NCBI GenBank assembly: GCA_036417435.1 | Contig: CM070902.1 | Coordinates: 132,545,886-132,609,885, forward strand | Source of the DNA: Inia geoffrensis | Lineage: Eukaryota; Chordata; Mammalia; Artiodactyla; Iniidae | Length of the DNA: 64,000 nucleotides | Direction: 5' to 3' | Shown: in pieces, positions 35,001 through 46,080 of the stretch | Layout of the letters: the number at the start of each line of letters is the position of its first letter | Position numbering within the stretch: the first letter of the stretch is position 1 | Translations under genes and position numbers: made by a program | Notes under the pieces: model-generated | The model's input: only the letters and a program-made list of their open reading frames with translations | Databases searched by the model: none | Told to the model about the DNA's origin: nothing

Positions 35001-35470
35001 GAGATGAGCTTTGAGTGCTGAAAAGGGGGATAGTTCTGTGAAGATATGAGGGAGGAACATTCTAGACAGATGGAATAACAGGTTGGGAAAGCAGCAGGAA
35101 AGGTAAACAGGGGCGAAATGAGGAAGAGCCTAGGAGGCTATGGTTAGGCATTTGGATTTATACGAAGGGCAGTGGGAAACTTATAGGGATGAAACAGGGA
35201 ATGATGGGAAACTATTGGACACTATGAACCAGGGGATAATGGGAAACCATTGGAAGGGATGAAGGAGAGTAATGATGGAAAATCATTGGATGATGTGTAG
35301 CAGGGAATGATAGAAACCAGCAGAGGAGAGGAAGAGGGGAATAATTACTCTGGCTGCTGCTAGGAGACTGGATTGTGAGAGGAAATGGGCAACCAATTAA
35401 GCATGTGCTGGAATTGGTTTAAGAGGGTTGATGCTTGAGATTTTTTATGTGCATAAGTCCCCTGGGACTG
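35001..35470 (+). repeat. old interspersed repeat, right part, with minisatellite
   Basis: Continuation of the repeat at 26835-27188: 'gaacattctagacagatgga', then 'gggaaagcagcaggaaag', then 'aattactctggctgctgcta'. An expanded tandem array sits inside it (35191-35325). Confidence 0.55.
35191..35325. repeat. 35-36 base minisatellite
   Basis: Units start at 35191 (gaaacagggaatgatgggaa), 35226 (gaaccaggggataatgggaa), 35261 (gaaggagagtaatgatggaa) and 35297 (gtagcagggaatgatagaaa). Three full units and a partial one, diverged from one another. Confidence 0.85.
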
Positions 35471-37144
35471 TTAAAAACTTCCATGTATGAAAACTTCTCC
35501 CAAGCATAGAATAATCTAATAGCTGTTCATGCATTCACTTCCCTTCACTGCTATCACAAAACTGCTCTCTGGGATTCTTTAGTACAAGCTTTCTTCTTAC
35601 GTTACTGTAAACCTGAAAAAGAGGAGGAGATCAAGAGTTAGAGAATTCTGACTGCCTTGTCTGTGTTAATACAGTCTGCCCTGGAGTTCACCTCTGCCGT
35701 AAGTACTTCTCCCGTCAGTGGAATTCAACTCCACAGATTCCATCTTCATAACACAGTGACTCTTCCCCTCTAAACTACCTTAGTATTCTGAAATTCAGAG
35801 CATGCCCAGAGTAGGGCAACCTGGAGTATGTCCAAGGGTCCTAAATATAAAGGGACAAAAAAGTTTTAAATGGTCGTTTATCACTGTGCTATTTTAGATC
35901 GTGCTGAATTTCACATATTGACAGCACTTGCTTCCCTCCCAATTCGTAGAAAGGAACCATGTCATGAATTACAAAGTAAGTTTGAGGGCCAATTTCCTGT
36001 TGCTTGCCCTGGTCACCAAAATTGCTGGTTCTTTCTTTGCTTAACCTATTTTGAGAGACTTTGGTTCCTGAAGTCAATACCTATAATCTATTGTCTGTGG
36101 CTCAGCCCACTTCTGTTCTAAACAACCTGCTGGTACGTGACTTCTCTCTACACCTATTTTCCTGAGTCCGCTCAACAACCCTGAATCCATCTAAATCTCT
36201 GTGTGTCTCCTCACAGCCTACTTCTCTTTCAAAGTTTTACTCACACTTCCTTTCTGCCTCTTCTAACAGACAACAGGCAAAATGTTCAAATCAAAAAAGA
36301 AATAAAAGGAAAATATGGAAAACTTTTAGTAAGTCCAAGAAATACATATCAGTGTGTCAAACTCTTGTCATATTTGACATATTAGTGTTACGTATAAATG
36401 TAGATTAGATGTTAATGTCTGTGGGATTTCCCTTTGCATAGAGCACAATCAGACAGTTCAGAATAAAAGGAGAATAGGATCGTGCCATTGTGTCAAGAAG
36501 CACTGTGGTTTTACAAGATTTCTCTCTCAGCATTTACGTGTTCTGAATATGAATTGCTTATTTGTCAGTGTTGTAAAAATGATACGGTATGCATTAATTA
36601 CTCAACATTTTGGAAAACATGTTTCAAAAAATCTAATCCAATTTTCATTTTAAAAAGTATACTTTTATAATTATTTGGTCACATATAATAAATAATAGTC
36701 AAGAATAAACTTGTATGTGTGGTAAAATTTTTTCTGACAAATTGGAAGTGGAGATTTTTGGTAATAGTAATGTGTTTCCCATTCGAGAGCCATGTAACAA
36801 TACCTCTGATACTGGGTAGAAATACTGAACACCTGTCACAGGTCCATCCCTTTCAGAAGTAGTTCTCTGTAAGCACTAAGGGATGTTCACATCCCCTGAA
36901 AAATGGCAACTCCCGAGTCATAAAAATATTCTGGAAAATCATCAGTGGAAAGATTATTTCCTAAGTATAAAAGAAATTAGGCATTATAGAGAGACTTTCA
37001 TTCTTAAGGATTTTAAAGTGGAGGGAAATTTTTTTTTCTGAGAACAGATTGTTCTCACATTGTAATTGTGTTACTCCTCCCGCCAGCTCATTTGGGTATT
37101 ATACAAGGATACAGAGGAAAAGGCTAAACCATTTCCCCTCAGGT
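35471..37144. other. non-coding sequence
   Basis: AT-rich, no gene. Some C/T-rich stretches (35690-36250) faintly resemble L2 but are too diverged to call. Confidence 0.5.
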
Positions 37145-37325
37145 ACACTAGCGTAGTAGAAAAAGCATTGAATTGGGAATTGTGAAACCTGGTAACTATT
37201 CTTAGCTGGCACGAATGAGCTATGTGAGTGACCTTGCACAAATCATGTTTTCTCTGGGCATCAGTTTCATTATTTATAAAATGAGGGCATTGGGTTAAAT
37301 TATATTTAAGATCCTGTTGTGCTTT
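37145..37325 (+). repeat. MIR remnant
   Basis: 'gagctatgtgagtgaccttg' then 'catcagtttcattatttata' and 'aaatgagggcattgggt' follow the MIR core in sense. Confidence 0.75.
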
Positions 37326-40300
37326 CTACGCTTCTCATTTTTAATTCTCCTTTTTTTAAAAAAAAAATTTTGTCTTTTTTCTAAATGCTCAAATACTACA
37401 TTATTTAAGGTATATTTCCTGGCCGTTGTTTTTTTTTTTTTTTCTTCCCTCTCAGTCTCTTTCTTCAATATATGGGATAGGAGGATACTGACTAAGTCTG
37501 AGGGGAAGGAGGAGGAATAAAATTAGCTACAGGAAGGGTTTATATCCCCCTCTACAAGAAAACTTAACTACAGCTACCACCGCTTTGAAAGGAATGGTTT
37601 ATGTCCAAACAGCATTTTCCAGACAAGCTCTGTACTTTTTTGCCAACAGAATTAACTTTAAACTGAAGTCAGTAGACAGTTAAACAAGAGTCGGCACTGG
37701 AAACAGCTGTGAGTAGACAAGACCAGTTACTTATAAGGTACTGTTTTTTACTCACTGAAATCTCCTTCAGGGTTCATTTGTTTCGGGCACAAGTATTCTG
37801 TGGTCATTTGACCTTTTTCTCCCACTTTACCTCTATTCTGAGAGAAAACACACTCTAAAATATCTTAGCTCTTTAGCTCTTTAGTATTGTTTTGTAGCTG
37901 TTGGTGGAGGAAGCTGCTAAGATTTTGTTTTGTTTTGTTTTCAGGAACCTAATAATTGTTGTTGTTATTTTATTTTGAAGCTTAGTTTAACTTTGTCCTT
38001 TGTTTCTTCTTGTCATGTGTGGTTTTTATGTTTTTTTGTTCATATCGAATAGAGATATGCTTTAATATTACAGAATGTACAGAATGCTCTTGACCTGGGG
38101 GGGGGGGGGCAGAGATTGGTTAATGCATCATCAGCTTCAAGTATAAAACCTATATAGCCAATCAGATAAGAGGACCAGCACAGGGCAGCTCCAGGCACTT
38201 TGGCTCATTCGAGGCTCCCTGACCTCATTACAGCTTGGTGGGTCTGACCTGGAAAACACAAGTTTTTGAATTGGGGTTTTATCTTTAGTTTGCTTCTATA
38301 CTTCTTAATTTTAACCCTTCCTTCCCTTTACCCCCATTTATCTTTAAAAATTCTGGTAAGCCTGCTTTTTTTAAAATGAAATTTATCTTGTTAAGTTCAT
38401 CCACCTTAAAGGGACAACATTTCTAAGAGTGATGTTTGCCATAAGATTTTAAATCACTGAGATATGGAGGGGCTTTGGGAGCAGAAGAAGAGGAATAGCC
38501 CACGTGGCAGTGGAGTGGACAGAAAAGAACCCATGTACCACTGTCATCTGAGATGTCACTCTTTCCCCAGAGGCCTGGTTAACTAATATATAGTACTTGC
38601 TGCTGGTCAATAAACAGGTAATAAAGGCAAGTAAGGAGTTCTCTATCTGTGGACTTTCCAGAAAGAAATCTTACAAGTCTACCACTGAAAACTCCAAAAG
38701 TTTTAGAAGGAATTTAGCCATTTTTGGAGAGTCATCTTTCTGAAATCCACTATATATTTTGCTATCTCTCTGAAGGGGACTAAATTCAATTCAATGTTTT
38801 CTGAATTGCTCGGTATTCTCGTCATGAATACACATAATAGAATTATTCTATAATATAATAATACTTGGGGGCTCTATTCTGTGGTGTGTAAGGCTGTTCT
38901 TATGTCAAAAGGTCACATAATTACTATGCTTTAAAAATTGTTGTATTATTCTTATAGGACATTTTGTGTGTGTGTCCACCATCCATATGGAAATGGGATG
39001 TCATTACCTACTGATGTGGACAGTTTGCATTCTCTAACAACTGTCTTCAGCCTCAACCATCCCTTTGTAATTATTATTTCATTTGTGCTGTGCACAAGGA
39101 AACCAGAAAACAAACAAGTTTATAAAAAATTATAGAAGGAATGAGAGACAATAACTTTATCTGAAGACCCCAAGAGAATCCTTTATGAGGAAAGTGTAGA
39201 AGTACATAGACACAGTGACATCTATTTTAGGTGCTTAGGAGACTTTTGGTTTATGTCCAAGTTCTTAGTTGTGTTGTCATGGAAGTGGTTCTGGGATAAC
39301 TACCTCATTTCTGCATCAAATACAGAAAGTGCTGTTTGTTCTGCTTTTTATACAGTTATTGGAGACATGTGTCAAGGAATCAGTGACTAGCCAAATCCCA
39401 AGGGGCCTATAATATTAATTAATATTAATCAAGTATTATGTATTCTATTTTAGTCCCATTCACACATATGCCATTCACATGCATTTATGACTGGGAAATA
39501 GCATAATACTGCTTTGTAGGAAAGAGAGAAAAGGAAAAAAAATCATCATCTAGTCTATGCAATTCTTCTGTGTGGTGATGATACTTTAGGGAAAAAAGAG
39601 GAATGCAAGGCTAATTGTCTCAATGATATCTTGGTTTCTTTAATTGCTTCTTCTCTTGCAGCTTTTTTTAAGCTGAAAATACTGTAAAGCATTGAATTTA
39701 GTAGCTGAATATATGTTTTCTTATCTTCCAATATTTTTTATGTTGTGCATTTCAGAGCAAAATGAATCACTGGTTTCTCAATGATCCTGATAATTAATCC
39801 TATTCTACACAAGAAAAATATTAAAACTGGGTATATTAGACAGTTACGTGAAGCTATAAGCTGAGTCCAGGGCAATTCTACATTCCAACTTTAATTAGAA
39901 TCCACTGCTAATTACTTGATCATAGAGCTCTGTATAGAATTACATTGTGAGGCCTTTTGTATTGGAGGCCCTTTTTAAACTTAAGCTGTTTTTTTAAATA
40001 CAGGTTTCTCCTAGTCACCGTAGAAATTGTTCTAGGTATTAAAGCATCTTGTGGTGTATATGACAAAGTCTTTCTGTTTGAAACAATGAATTAAGGACTG
40101 CCTTTTGTCTTCAACAGTGAATTTAGGGTATACATAAATTTAGAAACATTGTCTAAAAGATAGAGATTTCCCCCCCCCTTCTTTCAGTTAAATGGCATGA
40201 GTTATTTTAAAATAAAATGGTATTCTAATTGAAAGATAACTTTTTAAATATAAAAGTATACTATTGTTATTTTAAGTCAATATGATGGTTTCCCTTAGTT

Positions 40301-40410
40301 GACTATTTCAGGTTAATCAGAATTTAATTTTCACATTCATACCTAATTAGGAAATTTTATATATGATGCATATTTTACATGAGAACTATATTACCACAAC
40401 ATCTAAACTT
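37326..40410. other. AT-rich non-coding sequence
   Basis: 3 kb without gene or recent element. It contains a 13-G run (38097-38109), a C run (near 40170) and an 18-base AT palindrome at 39410-39427 (taatattaattaatatta). Confidence 0.5.
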
Positions 40411-40638
40411 AAAATCCCTGAGGGCTTCCCTGGTGGCGCAGTGGTTGAGAGTCCGCCTGCCGATGCAGGGGACGTGGGTTCGTGCCCCGGTCCAGGGGGA
40501 TCCCCCATGCCGCAGAGCGGCTGGGCCTGTGAGCCATGGCTGCTGAGCCTGCGCATCTGGAGCCTGTGCTCTGCAACAGGAGAGGCCACAACAGTGAGAG
40601 GCCCTCGTACCGAAAAAAAAAAAAAAAAAAATCCCTGA
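40411..40638. repeat. target-site duplication pair around the 40.4 kb SINE
   Basis: aaaatccctga at 40411-40421 and 40628-40638, perfect. Confidence 0.9.
40422..40627 (+). mobile_element. CHR-type SINE
   Basis: Head gggcttccctggtggcgcag, A box and B box conserved, body ending 'gtgagaggccctcgtaccg' and poly-A. Very similar to the 12.3 kb copy. Perfect duplications point to a recent insertion. Confidence 0.95.
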
Positions 40639-41437
40639 AAACTCAATGCCATTAGGAATACACACTTGGGAAGACTTCTATTTAGAAAATGCTTTTTGAA
40701 ACTAGTAAAGGAAGAAAAAGCTAAAATAAATTAACACATGACAGTGTTCACTGATAATGCCTTGTAAGGATCCTTTTTAACATAACCTCGTGAGGATTCT
40801 CCAGAAGTCTCAGAAGCTAGCCCCTCATGAACTAGAATTCAGTGAGCAAGATGTATGTGTTCCAAGGGGCTGTCAAGCTTAATGCTGTAGGTTGTGAGCT
40901 GGGGAGAGAAGCTGTTGATATTTCCTAAATTGCTGAACAGAGAGATAATTGATTTGTTCCCATAAAAATCTGCATTTAGTTTATTTTCAATTACAACCTC
41001 TCAGGAAAGAAGAGATGCTCAAACTGACTGAACTACATCCTTATATATTGGCTTTTGTTTAATGTACTAAATTGGTACTTCTAGACAATTTAAAAGGTGA
41101 TGTGGTCAAAGACTAAGGTTCTTTGGTACGTCTTAGTCATGCAATGTGTTTGTTGAATAACTATAACTTAAAACGGTATTAACAAATAAGATGATACTAA
41201 AACCATATGTTTTACTTCATATTTTATTATTGGAATATTTGTTATTTAGTTTACTGCTGGGTCATGCTAAAACATGAAAACTTCATTAGACTGCCATTTA
41301 ACAAATTATGAAATTGCTGTTAGCACACAGTAATTTGGAACTGTACATTTCTATGAAGAAAAAGCATCAGGTGCCTACTGTCAAAAATAATTTAAAAAGC
41401 AGAGTTGGAGAACATGGAGGTGTCAGCCATTTTCCTT
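40639..41437. other. AT-rich non-coding sequence
   Basis: Nothing recognised between two SINEs. Confidence 0.5.
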
Positions 41438-41446
41438 TACTCCTTT

Positions 41447-41605
41447 CCCGTTGCGGAGCACAGGCTCCGGACGCGCAGGCACAGCGACCATGGCTCACAG
41501 GCCCAGCTGCTCCGCGGCACGTGGGCTCTTCACGGACCGGGGTTCGAACCCGTGTTCCCTACATCGGCAGGCGGACTCTCAACCACTGCGCCACCAGGGA
41601 AGCCC
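41447..41605 (-). mobile_element. CHR-type SINE lacking its 3' end and A tail
   Basis: Minus strand; the head (ccaccagggaagccc) is complete, but the element stops at 'cccgttgcgg', about 40 bases before the normal 3' end, and there is no A tail. The short flanks tactccttt (41438-41446) and taccccttt (41606-41614) match at 8 of 9 positions and may be a target-site duplication. Confidence 0.85.
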
Positions 41606-41695
41606 TACCCCTTTTTTGTTTGGTTTATTTTGCTGAAGGTACTGTGGGATTTATAATACATTTGCTACAGCAGATGTTGCTAGCATTTGATTGTA

Positions 41696-41702
<7 letters not shown>

Positions 41703-41759
<57 letters not shown>

Positions 41760-41760
41760 G
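41703..41760. repeat. compound (TA)n(TG)n microsatellite
   Basis: About 14 TA units run directly into about 15 GT units. Likely hypervariable. Confidence 0.95.
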
Positions 41761-43125
41761 TGACAGCAAGAAATTAGAAGAATAAATAAATGTGGCTGAG
41801 TCTAAGACAGCTTTACAAGCCAAATATTATTTTGGTGATCTTTAAATTAAAAAAAAACTTTAAAGATTATATAAGTTAGAAAGATCTAGGCAAACACTGA
41901 AATCTTTCCAAACTAACAAAAAATAATAGTAATTCTAAGGAGCAATTTTCATGTTTTTGTAGCTTCTATCTCCAACCTGCTTGCTTTTGAATATGTTTAA
42001 TATCAAGCGTGTCTTCTGTGGTCCTTCTCTGCAACATGGTGCTAGCCCAGCAGGGAAGACGGCACTTACAGGTCCTCCTTCTCCACACATGAAAACATTA
42101 TAAGTAGAGTTGAATACAATGGAAATGAAAACAACCTTCCTGTAAACCTCAAATGTAAAACGCCTTTCCCAACTCACAAGGGAGTTAACAATTATAATGG
42201 TTATAAAGAGAGTGACAAAATAAATTATTGTCACCAATTCCACTCTCTAGAAGATTAATTCCTATTGTGAGACTTCTTTCTGTATCTATGTACATAATAC
42301 GGTACCAACATTTTGTTTCTTCTCTTTTTTACAAAATTGGCTTAACACTGCACAGTTGATTTCCACATATTTCATGTAACATTTTATTGGCAACTTTTTC
42401 TATATCATTCAGAACACTTTGAAAAATAGATAATTGACAAGTGTAGTATAATATTCCATTCTATGACTATACCGTACATAATAGACTATGCGCCCCCATC
42501 TTTGGGAGCCCATGTTGTTTCAATGTGTTCTTTGATAAACAAAATAAGGATAAGCATTCATTTACATATGATTTTTTGTTCATTTGATTATTTTTGAGCT
42601 GTAATGACTTAGAAATTAGCAAGTCCAAATCTCTCTTTTTACAGAGTAGGAGAACTAAGTCCGGAAATATTACTCATCTAGAATCCAGGCTTCCAGCTTT
42701 CAGTCTAATTTCTATATTCATCCAGAAGAAGTAATGACTGGGCGATAAATTTATTCAGGGGCCAGAGGTGAAAGCATAATTTCCTTCTGTCTGAGTAAGA
42801 GGTCAACCATGTACCCTATTCTCTGAAAATCCTCAGGGAACGGAAGAGTTCTCATACTAAAGAAAGAACTCAAAATTCCATGCCAGAAGTCTTTATTACA
42901 CAAGGGGTGATAAACATATAATAGCTATGGGAACGTTTTTAAATAGCTCTCATTTCATTAATGAGTATTTGCTAAAGAATTTCCTGGACCACTGGTGTTT
43001 AGGGAACTTTTAAACAAAATATTTATGAAGATGAAACCAGGCCTTGCTTCATAAATTATACCCTTTTACCTGCACCTTTGCTTTTCCTCAGGGTACAACC
43101 AATGTTCAAGCCTCTGCTACACTAA
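41761..43125. other. AT-rich non-coding sequence
   Basis: No gene. 42290-42560 ('gtataatattccattctatg') is faintly like an old LINE 3' region. A 102-codon minus-strand frame (41935-42243) has no recognisable domain. Confidence 0.5.
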
Positions 43126-44010
43126 ATAAATACACACTCAACTTTCTCAACCAAGCTTTCTCTTCTTGGTGCCAAGAAAAATTTTCATTTTCTGCCTCTG
43201 CTTCCTCGCCTCCCTCTGACTCCATAACTCTTTGCAGTTTGGCATTTATTTCTATCACAATACTGAAAATATCTCTCAGAGGTTGCTAATGATGGTTAAT
43301 TAATGGTTAAATCCAACAGCTTCTTATCCTTGTGCCCACCTCTGCTTTTTCTACCATTTATACTATTTACTGTCTTCCTCTTCTTGAAATATTTCTGTCG
43401 TGAGATGTTAGGGATCTTGGACTGGCCTGTACTTCCATCTCTTTTTTCTTCACTCTCTTCAGAGGGCTCCTGTCTTCTTCCCACCTCCTTGTGTGTTTGT
43501 TTTATTTCCCCCATTATACTTTCTTCCTCAGAAGATTGCATCCAGTCTCACGGCTACAACTTAAAACCCAATCTAGAGATCTGGTCAGCAAGACCTCTTC
43601 TAATCCATACTTTATACAAGTTATAATAAAGGTCCCCTTCCTCTGGATGCACAATGCTTTGACTTGGCAGGGAACTGGGCTGTATCTCAGCCCCAACTTG
43701 ACTGTACAACGTTACGTAGTTGCCCTGCTAGTCAGAGCCTCCTAAACAATGCTGTCTCAGGTATTCCAGTGCTTCAAACTCCTTATCTTACCCCAGTTCA
43801 AACCAGCCCTTCATCTTTATCTTCTTCCTCACTTCCTATACAGTCAGGAGATGGTGATTATAGAATTAAAAAATATGTATTCCCAGCATTTTTTTCTCTT
43901 CGTTCTCATGGCCACCATCTTACTCAGAATTTAATTATCTCCCTAATCCTTTACCACTCCAGTCCATCTTCCACACTGCTGGCAATTTAAAAGAGATATA
44001 TATGTATATT
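43126..44010 (+). repeat. probable LINE-2 ORF2 fragment
   Basis: C/T-rich sequence whose phrases follow the L2 coding strand in order: 'ctcacggctacaacttaaaa', 'atctagagatctggtcagca' and 'ccagtccatcttccacactg'. Diverged; frame lost. Confidence 0.5.
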
Positions 44011-44034
44011 CTCCCTCAATTTTTCAGTGAGTTC

Positions 44035-44235
44035 TTAGTAGAGGGTTAAGAGCAAGGGCTATGGAGTTGAATTTCAGGACTTGAGGCCCAACCCTGGCAC
44101 AATTTACAGGTATCATCCTATGCAAGTTACTTAATATTTCTAAGCTTTCGTTTTCTCACATAAAATAAGGGTTCCAAAAATGGCTAACGTGCCTATGTTC
44201 TAGCTAGTTCTCTGTACACTTCCCACGCATTCCCT
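44035..44235 (+). repeat. MIR remnant
   Basis: 'gagcaagggctatggagttg', 'gcaagttacttaatatttct' and 'aagctttcgttttctcacat' match MIR in sense order. Confidence 0.75.
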
Positions 44236-45819
44236 CCTTCCTTCAATACTTAAAAGAGCAAATTTTATTATATTTACAGTAAACACTCTTAAAAAGTGAA
44301 ATCCAATTAATCTTAAACTGGTTTATTCTTCATGAGTTCAATTTGGTTTTTGAAGAAACCCACACTAAAGTTAAACCCAGATAATACCCATGATCTTAGC
44401 CCAATTGCAAGTGATGGTAAAACAAAGGTAAGTGGGTGTTGCATTTCATTTTGAGACAAAGGCATCTCCTGTCCCATTATTTTCTTTGAAGAAAGGAGAG
44501 CAAGAAAAGTTAAACGAAGTGTTGTTTTTTCTTTTTTAATAACTACAAACTACATGATGCAAATAAACACTTTTCTTTTATACTTATATGTGGTTTTCTT
44601 TATTCTTTATGACTCAACCTTATAGTCACAAAGCAAACAAGTGGAGTAGCCAGACGTCTATCCTAGGTTTTTTGATAATAGGCTCCCTGCCTCATTTGCA
44701 TACTGCTTCTCTTTCTTTGAAGTTAAGATTCCATGCAGTGACATGGTCAAATTTGAGCAGAAATACTCCAAAGTAAAGATTAAGGCTTTTCAGATATATG
44801 CCGTGAATATTATTTCACTATAGTTTTAACCTCAAGCAATGGGTTAATTTAGTTTTTCCAAATTGATACATGTCTGTCAGTTTGGATAAATAAACTGACC
44901 ATTTGCCCTTGTATCCAATATGGGTTTTTTAAAAGCTATGCTAGTGTCTCCTTTAGTGCTTTCCCCCAGAGACTGCTAAGTTATTTCTGTCAGAGGCCTT
45001 AGACTCTTTCTGAGCATCAAAGGGTTCTGTGGCTTATTTCATGTCCTTAATCAGCTCATTAATTATAAATGGAAGTTGCCTAAATCATATAATAGGGAAG
45101 TTGGATGGGATCTTAAAGATCTTGTAATTGAGCCGCCCCCATGTCAAATGACCAAAACAGTCCAAAGTAGGCTATGTGACTTATCCATTATCATAACGCA
45201 AATCTAGAACATGTTTCCTCTATAAGAACATCTACCTTACAGTTACGCTGGCAACTTCTTGGAATATTAATTGCATTGAACAGCCTCAACATTACATAGA
45301 ATAAGCCTGAGTCTTCTCTCCTCCCTCTGTCTTTCTGTGTCAGCAGGAATCGTTCACTCTAGTATGTATATTAGAGATCCATTCACAGGAACTGCTTTTT
45401 GGTAGAGAAAGCCTTCCAAGCACTTGACTTTAAACTTCTTTAACTCCTGAAATGGGAATTAGGGACATACATACCAACTAGAATAATGAAATATTTATGA
45501 ATTATCCCCAAAGTGCAACTTCCAATGCTCCACAGTGCTCTTTGCAGTAAAGCTCTGTGTGTCAGAGATACACTTGTACATTTCAAAATAGTATGAACGT
45601 TATGTTATGGCAGTTTTATTATATGAAAACCCGTATTGCTTATGAACACACACAGAGATTGGAGGAAATGGCTCGGGATAACTAACTTGATAAGAGTGAA
45701 TGTTTCCCTCGCTCCTGTCAGGTTTGTCCCCATCTCTGCCATCTTCTCATATGAACACCTGGAGTCAGCATCTCTGCAGCCTTCCCTTTGTGTTATTTGC
45801 CACACATAGGTGGTCTTTC
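44236..45819. other. AT-rich non-coding sequence
   Basis: No gene or named repeat seen. Confidence 0.5.
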
Positions 45820-46080
45820 AGTCTAGACCATAGTTCCTCAGTCTTGTCTTTCTAGAAATCACTACCTCTTCTGAGATGGTCTCCCTGATTCCATCCGTAC
45901 CCTTTAATCCCACAGCACTCTGCTATGGCTTCCATCGCTTTGCACTTCAACTTCTTACTTACTGGTCTACTTCCCTAACTCCGCTATACTCTGAGCTCCT
46001 GGAGGCCAGGGGCTTTGTCTTACAGGTTTTTTGACCAGTGTACAGCACAGTGCCTGACAGGCAGATGCCAAATTTAGGGG
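45820..46080 (+). repeat. LINE-2 3' end
   Basis: 'actctgagctcctggaggcc', 'aggggctttgtcttacagg' and 'cacagtgcctgacaggcag' form the usual L2 3' UTR signature. Confidence 0.7.

Noticed and set aside
38097..38109. Run of 13 G as a quadruplex or regulatory element
   Set aside because: A single homopolymer of this length could equally be sequencing or assembly error, and nothing around it supports function.
39410..39427. 18-base AT palindrome (taatattaattaatatta)
   Set aside because: Made only of A and T in AT-rich DNA, so it is plausible by chance. No second feature supports it.
40375..40665. Open frames on both strands over the 40.4 kb SINE
   Set aside because: The same peptide wording (for example SPPADAGD and STTAPPGKP) recurs at every CHR SINE here, so it is SINE-derived.
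41308..41763. 151-codon plus-strand frame ending in Val-Cys repeats
   Set aside because: It passes through the truncated SINE and then the TA/TG microsatellite, so it is a composite of repeats.
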